Positions 36,565 to 43,780 of a DNA stretch of 64,000 nucleotides are shown one piece after another. The DNA comes from CBDFHV01 sp965247705 (GTDB lineage: Bacteria; Pseudomonadota; Alphaproteobacteria; Rhodospirillales; CAMCUA01). The number at the start of each line of letters is the position of its first letter. Within the stretch, counting starts at the first letter, position 1. The position numbers and the translations under genes were made by a program. The notes beneath the pieces are model-generated. The model saw nothing but the letters and a program-made list of their open reading frames with translations, was not told where the DNA came from and ran no database searches. The stretch lies in NCBI GenBank assembly GCA_965247705.1, contig CBDFHV010000085.1, positions 124,001 through 188,000 of the forward strand. The letters run 5' to 3'.

Positions 36565-37542
36565 GTGACCGTACTCATAATCCGCCGTCTGATTCAGTCG
36601 GTGATCGTCATCTGGGTGATGACGTTAATCGTCTTCTTCGGGGTCAACGTGATCGGCGATCCCGTCGAGATGTATGCGCACGACCTGTGCGACGAGGCCT
36701 GCCGGCAGCGGATCGTCGAATCGCTGGGCCTCGACCGCCCTATTTTCGAGCAATACCTGGTGTTTCTGGAAAGCGCCTTGAAGGGAGAGCTCGGACGCTC
36801 GTTCCGCCTGGGCGAGCCGTCGCTGGAAGCGATCTTGGCGCGGCTTCCGGCGACCATCGAACTCGCCGTCTTCGCCATGCTGTTGACCGTGACCATCGGC
36901 ATCCCGCTGGGCATGTGGGCGGGCTTGAAGCCCGATTCGATCGCCGGCCGGCTCATCATGAGTGGCTCGATCGTCGGCTTCAGCCTGCCGTCGTTCTGGG
37001 TCGGGCTCATGCTCATCCTGGTCTTCGCCCTGCAACTCGACCTCCTGCCCACCACGGGTCGCGGCGAGACGGAGGAACTGTTCGGCATCGAGTTCAGTTT
37101 CCTGACCCTCGACGGCCTCAGGCACATGATATTGCCGGCGATAAACCTGTCGCTATTCCACATGGCCATGATGATCCGACTGGCCCGGTCCGGTGTGCGT
37201 GAAGTGCTGCTCCTCGACTACATCAAGTTCGCCCACGCCAAGGGCCTGCATTGGCGCCGGGTGATCTTCGTCCACGCCCTCAAGAACATCATGATCCCGG
37301 TGATCACCGTGCTGGGGCTCGAATTCGGCGGGTTGCTGGCGTTCGCCGTGATCACCGAGACGATCTTCGCCTGGCCCGGCATGGGCAAGTTGCTGATCGA
37401 TTCGATCCACGTTCTCGACCGGCCCATCATCGTCGCCTACCTGATGCTGATCGTCTTCTTCTTCATCGTCATCAATCTCGTGGTCGACATCACCTATTCC
37501 TTCCTCGATCCGCGAGTACGCTTGCAAGGGGAGTCGTCGTGA
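36565..37542 (+). CDS. Peptide/nickel-type ABC importer, permease (DppB-like), cargo operon
   Basis: This inner-membrane permease has 325 residues, from a GTG start. It begins TVLIIRRLIQSVIVIWVMT and has about six membrane segments. The ATPase-docking loop is near IKFAHAKGLHWRRVIFVHALKN, with FAWPGMGKLL and the C-terminal DITYSFLDPRVRL as in all DppB proteins. It carries a Cys pair (DLCDEACRQ) in the first external loop. Its stop overlaps the start of the second permease. It is clearly different in sequence from the permease at 10781. Confidence 0.92.
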   Translation: MTVLIIRRLIQSVIVIWVMTLIVFFGVNVIGDPVEMYAHDLCDEACRQRIVESLGLDRPIFEQYLVFLESALKGELGRSFRLGEPSLEAILARLPATIELAVFAMLLTVTIGIPLGMWAGLKPDSIAGRLIMSGSIVGFSLPSFWVGLMLILVFALQLDLLPTTGRGETEELFGIEFSFLTLDGLRHMILPAINLSLFHMAMMIRLARSGVREVLLLDYIKFAHAKGLHWRRVIFVHALKNIMIPVITVLGLEFGGLLAFAVITETIFAWPGMGKLLIDSIHVLDRPIIVAYLMLIVFFFIVINLVVDITYSFLDPRVRLQGESS

Positions 37543-38453
37543 CCGCCGTCGTCGAGACCGTCGAAGGCGCCCCCGCGCGCGTGGAGACGCCATTCCGCCG
37601 CTTCGTCCTGGACTACGCCGAGAGCAAGGTGGCCGTGGCGGCGTTCTTCGGCTTCCTCGTGATCGTATTCATCGCCCTCTTCGCGGAGTGGATCTCGCCC
37701 CAGAACCCGCACGATCTGATGCAGATCGACATCCTCGACAACCTGCTCCCGCCGGACTCGCAGAGTATGACCGGGATGACCTTCTGGCTGGGCACCGACG
37801 GCCAGGGCCGCGACATGATGAGCGCCATCTTCTTCGGCCTGCGCATCAGCATCTTCGTCGGCGTGGCGAGCGGCTTCGGGGCCTTCCTGATCGGCATGTT
37901 CGTCGGCCTGATCTCGGCCTACGCCGGCGGGCGCGTCGACGCCTTCATCATGCGTGTCGTCGACTTGCAGCTCAGCTTCCCGACGATCCTGATTGCGCTC
38001 GTGCTGCTGGCCGCGCTTGGCCAGGGCGTGGACAAGGTTATCTTCGCGCTCGTCGTCGTCCAGTGGGCCTACTACGCGCGCACGGTGCGCGCCACCGCGC
38101 TCGTGGAACGGCGCCGCGAATACGTCGAAGCGGCCGAATGTCTGGCGCTGGGACGGTTCCGCATCATCCTCAAGCACCTGATGCCGAACTGCCTGCCGCC
38201 GCTGATCGTCATCGGCACCGTGAATGTGGCACATGCGATCGCGCTCGAGGCCTCGCTCTCTTTCCTCGGCGTCGGGCTGCCGCCGACCGAGCCCTCGCTC
38301 GGTTCGCTGATCGCCAACGGCCGCGAGTACATGTTCGGCGGCCACTACTGGATCAGCGTCTATCCGGGAATCGCGCTCCTGATCGTCATCGGCACCATCA
38401 ACCTGGTTGGCGATCAGTTGCGCGACGTGCTTAATCCGCGTCTGAGGAAGTAA
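37539..38453 (+). CDS. Peptide/nickel-type ABC importer, permease (DppC-like), cargo operon
   Basis: This partner permease has 304 residues from the GTG at 37539, which overlaps the previous stop (GTGA). The frame is open further upstream, but that part lies within the first permease. FWLGTDGQGRDMMSAIFFGLR is the DppC hallmark, the docking loop is near YVEAAECLALGRFRIILKHLMPN, and the end is GDQLRDVLNPRLRK. Six bases after its stop an ATPase gene begins but is cut off almost at once, so this importer has no ATPase of its own in the window. Confidence 0.92.
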   Translation: MTAVVETVEGAPARVETPFRRFVLDYAESKVAVAAFFGFLVIVFIALFAEWISPQNPHDLMQIDILDNLLPPDSQSMTGMTFWLGTDGQGRDMMSAIFFGLRISIFVGVASGFGAFLIGMFVGLISAYAGGRVDAFIMRVVDLQLSFPTILIALVLLAALGQGVDKVIFALVVVQWAYYARTVRATALVERRREYVEAAECLALGRFRIILKHLMPNCLPPLIVIGTVNVAHAIALEASLSFLGVGLPPTEPSLGSLIANGREYMFGGHYWISVYPGIALLIVIGTINLVGDQLRDVLNPRLRK

Positions 38454-38459
38454 GCGGCC

Positions 38460-38496
38460 ATGGACACGGTATTGGGGGTCGAGGAACTCAGGATGA
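38460..38496 (+). pseudogene. First 12 codons of a lost ABC ATPase gene
   Basis: Directly after the permease an ATG opens a frame MDTVLGVEELRM, the usual N-terminus of a DppD-type ATPase. After the twelfth codon the sequence switches to GGCATTGTCAGACTTAATCG, which looks like an IS6-type terminal repeat, and the frame stops. The rest of the ATPase gene, and presumably the second one, is missing. Confidence 0.7.
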
Positions 38497-38668
38497 GGCA
38501 TTGTCAGACTTAATCGGCTTGAGGCGGGCATCTGGGCTCCGTAGCTCCAGTGAATGCAGTATCCCTTCCGCTACTTCAACAGTTCGCCTGAGGTGATCCG
38601 CCTCACGGTGATGATGTACGTCCGCTACCCACTGTCCTTGCGTCAGGTCGAGGATCTGCTCTTCGCGT
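38497..38668 (+). mobile_element. Left end of an IS6-family insertion sequence, truncated
   Basis: It begins GGCATTGTCAGACTT, like the terminal repeats of IS6/IS26 relatives. From 38554 a frame encodes an FRYFNSSPEVIRLTVMMYVR segment and YPLSLRQVEDLLF, the N-terminus of an IS6-type transposase. The frame is broken near 38668, where unrelated integrase sequence begins. Only about 38 transposase codons remain, so it is inactive. Confidence 0.72.
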
Positions 38669-38752
38669 GTGCGAAATCCGATCCGCCGCCGCCTTCACAG
38701 GATCGTCGGCGATGTGGGCGTAGCGCGCCATGGTCTTTGGATCGCGGTGGCC
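38669..38752 (-). pseudogene. C-terminal stub of a tyrosine integrase
   Basis: On the minus strand the translation reads LGHRDPKTMARYAHIADDPV and then KAAADRIS, the end of a phage/island tyrosine recombinase including the Tyr nucleophile in ARYAHIADDP. It is cut on one side by IS-B (which starts CCTAG at 38751) and on the other by the IS6 remnant. Confidence 0.7.
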
Positions 38753-40352
38753 TAGCCCGAAAGATTCACGAAAAGGTCACCGCCGCCCCCTAATATGCGT
38801 TATGATTCAGGTGCTTAGACTGTGTCAAACGCAGGGGAACGGCGGTGACGGATTGTACCCTTTCGAAGATCGAATTTCCACGCTGTTGCGGTCGTCGGGT
38901 CGAGGCGGATTTTGCCGGCGGCGATATCTCGTCGCACGGCGGGGCGCCGCTTCTGGCTTTAGCGGACCGCCGGCTCGGCTTGCTGTCGGGCTTGGCGCGC
39001 CGGCTCGACGACGGGCGCCAGGCGGGCAAGGTGGCGCACCGGCTTGTGGCGTTGCTGCGCCAGCGGGTGTACGCGATCGCGCTGGGCCACGAAGACGTCA
39101 ATGACCATGCCGGTTTGCGCGACGACCTGGCGCTGCAGACGGCGGTCGGGCGCGACCGGCGTCTTGCCAGCCCGTCGACCGTCGGCCGGCTTGATCGGGC
39201 GGCGGACCGGGCCTGGGCGTGGGCGGCGCATGTGTCCATGGTCGAGGCCTTCATCGCCGCGTTCGATCGGGCGCCGAAGGAGCTGGTGCTGGACTTCGAC
39301 GCCACCGACGATGCGGTGCATGGGCACCAGGTGGGGCGCTTCTTCCATGGCTATTACGATCACTACTGCTTCCTGCCGCTCTATGTCTTTTGCGGCGACC
39401 GCCTTTTGGTCAGCTACCTGAGGCCGTCGAACGTCGATGGCGCCAAGCATGCCTGGGCGATCCTGGCCCTGTTGGTCGGGCGTTTACGAGAGGTCTGGCC
39501 GGATGTGCGCATCATCCTGCGCGCCGATTCAGGCTTCTGCCGGCACAAGATGCTGTCGTGGTGCGAGCGCCATGATGTCGGCTACATCGTCGGCCTGGCC
39601 AAGAACGCGCGCCTCAACCGGGATGCCGAGCCGGCGATGGCCGCGGCCGAGGCGGCGTATCGGCACAACGGCGAGAAGCAGCGCCTGTTCGCCGAACTCC
39701 GCTACGGCGCCAAGACATGGACCAGGCGCCGCCGCGTGATCGCGCGCCTCGAGCACGGCGCCAAGGGCGCCAACCCGCGCTATGTAGTGACCAACCTCGA
39801 AGGCGACGGCCGGTCGCTTTACGACCGCCTCTACTGCCAGCGTGGCGAGATGGAAAACCGCATCAAGGAACAGCAGCTCGACCTGTTCGCCGACCGCACC
39901 TCGTGTCACGACTGGTGGCCCAACCAGTTCCGCCTGATCGCCGCGTCGCTCGCCTACAGCCTGATCGAGGCGATCCGCCGCCTCGCCCTCCAGCGCACCG
40001 ACATGGCCCGCGCCCAGGCCGGCACCATCCGCCTCAAGCTGCTGAACATCGGCGCCGTCGTCATCCGCAACACACGGCGCGTCCGCCTGCATCTATCGAC
40101 CGCCTGCCCGGACAAGGCCCTGTTCCATCTCGCCGCCGCACGGCTCAAGCCCGGATAGACCGCCGCCAAGACAACACAAGCCCCGTCACGCGCAGCGACA
40201 GCGCACCATTCAGCATGCCTCGAAACCGCCAAAACCGTCCACGAAACGCGGCCAGGCCGCCGCGATGCCCCGCAACCGGCCAAAGCGCCCTCAACGCAAT
40301 CCGAAAACGCCACCAAGACAACAAAAACCGTTACTTTAGAAACGTTCGTGAC
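38751..40352 (+). mobile_element. IS-B copy 2, inverted relative to copy 1, right end truncated
   Basis: It begins CCTAGCCCGAAAGATTCACG and matches copy 1 in reverse (position x here equals 67337 minus x there), with one visible difference in the terminal bases. The right end stops at CGTTCGTGAC, where IS-A copy 2 begins, so 14 bp of the inverted repeat present in copy 1 are gone. The two IS-B copies face outward from the cargo as inverted repeats. Confidence 0.85.
38845..40158 (+). CDS. IS1380-family transposase (IS-B copy 2)
   Basis: This gene encodes the same 437-residue protein as 27179-28492, including the catalytic region FDATDDAVHGHQ and the C-terminal MENRIKEQQLDLFADRTS. The frame is intact. 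Because one end of this element is missing, the protein could act on copy 1 but this copy probably cannot move alone. Confidence 0.93.
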   Translation: MTDCTLSKIEFPRCCGRRVEADFAGGDISSHGGAPLLALADRRLGLLSGLARRLDDGRQAGKVAHRLVALLRQRVYAIALGHEDVNDHAGLRDDLALQTAVGRDRRLASPSTVGRLDRAADRAWAWAAHVSMVEAFIAAFDRAPKELVLDFDATDDAVHGHQVGRFFHGYYDHYCFLPLYVFCGDRLLVSYLRPSNVDGAKHAWAILALLVGRLREVWPDVRIILRADSGFCRHKMLSWCERHDVGYIVGLAKNARLNRDAEPAMAAAEAAYRHNGEKQRLFAELRYGAKTWTRRRRVIARLEHGAKGANPRYVVTNLEGDGRSLYDRLYCQRGEMENRIKEQQLDLFADRTSCHDWWPNQFRLIAASLAYSLIEAIRRLALQRTDMARAQAGTIRLKLLNIGAVVIRNTRRVRLHLSTACPDKALFHLAAARLKPG

Positions 40353-41941
40353 ATTCACGGCGCTGATTGAAAATGCTGGTGAGCGTAGATTAACCTGTTG
40401 AAATGCCGTATGATTTTGGTGTCAAGACAAGATCACATGGCAACAGAACAACCCACGGCTCACCATGAACGAGATTACCCCCTATCTCCCTGGTTTGTCA
40501 CCCGTTGGAGGCAAGCCGCTTTGCGCCCGCTTCGACGGCGGACGGCTGTCGTCGGACGGCGGGGTGTTGTTGTTGGGCGAGATCGACAGGCGGCTCGGCA
40601 TCGCCGACGTGCTCGCTTCCTGCGTCACCGACGTGCGCGACCCGGCGAGCACGACCCACGCTTACGTAGACATGATCCGGGCGCGCCTGTTCGCTATTGC
40701 CTGCGGGTATGAGGATTGCGACGACCTCGACGTTCTGCGTTTCGATCCGGCGTTCAAGCTGGCCTGTGGCCGTTTGTCCGAGAGCGGCGACGACCTGATG
40801 AGCCAACCGACCCTGTCGCGCCTCGAGAACGCGCCGTCATGGCGCGCGCTCGGGCGCATGGGGCTGTCGATGATCGATCTGTTTTGCGCCAGCTTCAAGC
40901 GCGTTCCGGCGCGCATCGTTCTCGATATCGACGACACCGACGATGCCGTTCACGGCGGCCAGCAGCTGGCGCTGTTCAACGCCCATTACGACGACTATTG
41001 CTTCCAACCCATCCATATCTTCGAGGCGGCCACCGGCAAGCCGGTGATGTCACTGCTGCGTCCCGGCAAGCGGCCCTCCGGCGACGAGGCGGCGCGGATC
41101 CTGAGACACGTCATCGGCCGCATCCGCCGCAACTGGCCACGGGTCGAGATCACCGTGCGGGGCGATGGCCACTACGCCACGCCGGAGGCCATGGAATTCC
41201 TCGAACGTCAGGGCTGCGGCTACATCTTCGGGCTTTCCGGCAACGCCCGGCTGAACAGGATCGGCCAGCCGTGGTGCGAGGACGCCGCCGTGCGCCGGGC
41301 GGGGCAGGGAAAGGATAAGGTGCGCCGCTTCTTCCACACCGGCTACCAGGCCAAAAGCTGGTCACGGCAACGCTCGGTCATCGCCCGCGTGGAAGCTACC
41401 GCCAAGGGCTGTGACGTCCGCTTCGTCGTCACCAACCTGAGCGGCCGCGCCAAGGCGCTCTACGAGAAGGTCTACTGCGCCCGCGGGCGGATGGAAAACA
41501 TGATCAAGGACCACAAGCTCTACACCAAGTCCGACCGCACGTCGTGCCACCGTTGGGAGGCCAACCAGTTCCGCCTCTTCCTGCATACCGGCGCCTACTG
41601 GCTGCTGCATCAGCTTCGCCAAGCGGCGCCTCGGAAATCGCTGTGGCGAACGGCCACCTTCGAAACCCTGCGCCGGGCGTTTCTCAAAATCGCCGTCCGC
41701 GTCGAGGAGCTCAAGTCGCGCCTCAGGATCGCCCTGCCTTCGGCCTATCCCTATCAGCCGGCCATGATCGCCATCGCCGGGCGCATCACCGCCCAAGGGC
41801 CCTGAACCAAGCGGCAGGTGCCGCCGGACGAGCCCCGAACAACAACCTCCAACCTCTCCGACAATCCGTCTCAAAAATCGCCGTCAACCCGGTCGCTACC
41901 GCTCGTCCCGCTGAAATCCGATGGCCGTCATGAATAATTGG
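40353..41941 (+). mobile_element. IS-A copy 2, both tips missing
   Basis: It is identical in layout to IS-A copy 1 but lacks the outermost 8 bp on the left (it starts ATTCACGGCG) and 2 bp on the right (it ends AATAATTGG). On the left it abuts truncated IS-B; on the right it abuts a cut SDR gene. No target duplication is present. This points to a secondary recombination or deletion rather than a simple insertion. Confidence 0.88.
40465..41805 (+). CDS. IS1380-family transposase (IS-A copy 2)
   Basis: This gene encodes the same 446-residue protein as 25344-26684. One synonymous base change is visible near the start (base 40500) and one just before the ATG (40462). The frame is intact, but the element has lost both tips of its inverted repeats. 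Confidence 0.93.
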   Translation: MNEITPYLPGLSPVGGKPLCARFDGGRLSSDGGVLLLGEIDRRLGIADVLASCVTDVRDPASTTHAYVDMIRARLFAIACGYEDCDDLDVLRFDPAFKLACGRLSESGDDLMSQPTLSRLENAPSWRALGRMGLSMIDLFCASFKRVPARIVLDIDDTDDAVHGGQQLALFNAHYDDYCFQPIHIFEAATGKPVMSLLRPGKRPSGDEAARILRHVIGRIRRNWPRVEITVRGDGHYATPEAMEFLERQGCGYIFGLSGNARLNRIGQPWCEDAAVRRAGQGKDKVRRFFHTGYQAKSWSRQRSVIARVEATAKGCDVRFVVTNLSGRAKALYEKVYCARGRMENMIKDHKLYTKSDRTSCHRWEANQFRLFLHTGAYWLLHQLRQAAPRKSLWRTATFETLRRAFLKIAVRVEELKSRLRIALPSAYPYQPAMIAIAGRITAQGP

Positions 41942-42298
41942 AAAAACGCCGCCGAGGTCGATGTCGATGCATTCCCGCCATGCCGCTGGCGAGATCTCCC
42001 AAACCGGGGCATTGGGACCGGCGATGCCGGCGTTGTTGACCAGGATGTCGATTTTGCCCAGCCGGTCGTGGGTATCGGCCGCCGCCCGGTCGACCCGATC
42101 CGGATCGGCGACGTCGACCTCGATGCCGCTGGCCGCCGTTCCCAGCGCCTTCGTGGCCTCGGCCAGAGGCACCGGGTCCCGATCCCACAGGCACACCGTC
42201 GCCCCGGAGGCGATCAGCCGCGCGGCGATCGCAAGCCCGATCCCCTGGCCGCCGCCGGTGACGACGGCGCATCGGCCGTGCAAATCGATCTGGTTCAT
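41942..42298 (-). pseudogene. N-terminal half of a short-chain dehydrogenase, cut by IS-A
   Basis: From 42298, with a GAGGAGA ribosome site, the frame encodes the NAD(P)-binding start CAVVTGGGQGIGLAIAARL, the acidic VEVDVADPDRV-type segment and ILVNNAGIAGPNAPVWEISPA, ending at DIDLGGVF, where the IS-A end begins. The catalytic Ser and YxxxK half is missing and is not found elsewhere in the window. About 119 of a usual 250 residues remain, so it is not a working enzyme. Confidence 0.85.
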
Positions 42299-42347
42299 GG
42301 TCGTTGTCTCCTCACGGTCCCCGAAGCGGATGTGCAAGCCCCGCTAC

Positions 42348-42716
42348 TCATTCGATGTCCTGGCCGAACATAATGCGGTGGCCGTCAGGGGTTTCGACAG
42401 CAAATTCACGCATGCCCCAAGGCTTGTCGGCCACGTCGGCGCGGAAGGCGACCCCCGTGGCCTGGTACTCGGCGAACAGGCTGTCGATGTCGACCACCAC
42501 CAGGTAGGCGAAGTAGTTGTGGTCCCCCAGTTCCGACGGATGAAGGGCGTTGGGGCAGTCGCCGATCATTACCCGGCAGTTGCCGCGCTTGAGGAATCGC
42601 CAGCCCTCGTCGACGATGGGAGCCAGGTCGAAGCCCAGGGACTCCTGGAAGTAGCGGGCCGTCGCTTTGACATTGGGCACGGCGAGCACGTGCATGGTGT
42701 GCAGGATCTCGGTCAT
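42348..42716 (-). CDS. VOC (glyoxalase/bleomycin-resistance) family protein
   Basis: The protein has 122 residues from the ATG at 42716 (MTEILHTMHVLAVPNVKATA). It has the beta-alpha-beta-beta-beta pattern of a single VOC module pair: ARYFQESLGFDLAPI, CRVMIGDCPNALHPSELGDHNYFAYLVVVD and WGMREFAVETPDGHRIMFGQ. HVL, the Glu of FAVETPDGH and the His in between could be the metal ligands. The substrate is unknown. It is downstream of the PIN toxin gene, with a small gap. Confidence 0.82.
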   Translation of the reverse strand: MTEILHTMHVLAVPNVKATARYFQESLGFDLAPIVDEGWRFLKRGNCRVMIGDCPNALHPSELGDHNYFAYLVVVDIDSLFAEYQATGVAFRADVADKPWGMREFAVETPDGHRIMFGQDIE

Positions 42717-42750
42717 GGAAGGGGTCCCTTGGCTGAGCGGACGGTCGGCG

Positions 42751-43179
42751 CTACGCCTTGGTTGAGCCTTCAGGGACGTCAAAAGGATTCACGGTCGGCG
42801 CACCGAGTAGCTCGAAATCCCGGACGTTGCGTGTGGCGACGACCAGGTTATGAACATTGGCTGTTGCCGCGATCATGGCGTCCTCAATCAGGGTGTCGGA
42901 TTTGCCGTGTTTGAGGCGCGCCCACTGCCGAAAGGACGAGGCGTCCATGGGCAATATGCCATAGCTATCAAGGACTTGGCCCAGCCAGTCTTCAAGGGCC
43001 TCAGCCTTGCCCTCATCGTGTTCTCGGGTGATCTCGATGCCCGCCTGGATCTCGCCAATCGTCACGGCGGAGAGGAACAACCGGTCTGCCGGGACTCCGG
43101 CGACCCAGTTCACGACGGCCCCATGCGGCCTCGGGCGCCGCAACTCCGACACGACATTGGTATCGAGAAGGTACACCAA
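42751..43179 (-). CDS. PIN-domain ribonuclease toxin (VapC/FitB-like)
   Basis: The protein has 142 residues. The PIN acidic residues are visible in YLLDTNVVSELRR, in VTIGEIQAGIEI and in LIEDAMIAATA, with the usual VVATRNVRDFELLG near the end. PIN toxins cut RNA with Mg2+. The start is a TTG one base after the antitoxin stop (a GTG follows directly), so the two genes are translationally linked. The pair stands just outside the IS-rich block. Confidence 0.9.
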   Translation of the reverse strand: MVYLLDTNVVSELRRPRPHGAVVNWVAGVPADRLFLSAVTIGEIQAGIEITREHDEGKAEALEDWLGQVLDSYGILPMDASSFRQWARLKHGKSDTLIEDAMIAATANVHNLVVATRNVRDFELLGAPTVNPFDVPEGSTKA

Positions 43180-43180
43180 C

Positions 43181-43441
43181 CTACTCGAACGCGGGGGTCG
43201 CGCGGTGGTGGTGCCTGCTTCGCGGTGGCGTGAGCATTTCGACCCGCGGCTCCGGGGCTAGGAGCAAGTCCTTGAGATTGGGCTTGGTCATGCATTCAAG
43301 CCGCCGCCACTGCTCGATCGGCACCAGCACGGCCGTCTCCACGCCGCGGCGGGTGATGACTTGCGGACCCTCCCTCAGGCTCGTCTCCAGAAATTCGCTG
43401 AACCGCGCCTTGGCGTCCTGAACCTGCCACGTCCCTTCCAT
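43181..43441 (-). CDS. Phd/YefM-type antitoxin
   Basis: The protein has 86 residues. TWQVQDAKARFSEFLETSLR is the typical Phd/YefM N-terminus (DNA binding), followed by GPQVITRRGVETAVLVPIEQWRRLE. The Pro-rich, basic C-terminus would wrap and block the PIN toxin. A strong TGGAGG ribosome site precedes the ATG. It is the first gene of the pair, as is usual for antitoxins. Confidence 0.9.
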   Translation of the reverse strand: MEGTWQVQDAKARFSEFLETSLREGPQVITRRGVETAVLVPIEQWRRLECMTKPNLKDLLLAPEPRVEMLTPPRSRHHHRATPAFE

Positions 43442-43464
43442 ACATCCTCCAGAGATAAAGTTCT

Positions 43465-43484
43465 GACTAGTGTTATGACCAGTT
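43465..43484 (-). promoter_or_regulatory. Candidate autoregulatory operator of the toxin-antitoxin pair
   Basis: Just upstream of the antitoxin there are two related words, GACTAGT and GACCAGT, starting 12 bp apart around TTAT. On the coding strand this reads ACTGGTCATAACACTAGTC, like operators bound by Phd/YefM-type antitoxins. The -10-like CATAAC lies within it. Only the repeat is directly seen. Confidence 0.4.
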
Positions 43485-43780
43485 TGATTTCATCGCAATT
43501 GCATCGCGCACGCAAGCCCTGAATGGTGCGTTCAACCATGCTGGGCCCAAGGTACGCAGCCACTTCCGCATGTGGGCGGAGCGTGGGCAGGGTCGCTGGC
43601 CCGGCACCCGCAGCTGGTAATCCCTGGCACGCCCTACATTAATCCCCTATACGGCGCGAAGGGGAGGCGTGGATTCTTGCCGTCCTGCACGCGGCACGAA
43701 AGTGGTTGGACGATCCTGCCGACGGAGCCGCAGCTTCCTGTGGAAAGACCGGCCCGCCCGACTCGCGAAGGGAGACTCCC
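43485..43780. other. Intergenic region without a recognised feature
   Basis: This is divergent DNA between the antitoxin and the MmgE/PrpD gene. Short open frames exist, but none has a ribosome site or protein-like composition. It must carry the promoter of the MmgE/PrpD gene; no clear hexamer pair was found. Confidence 0.4.
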
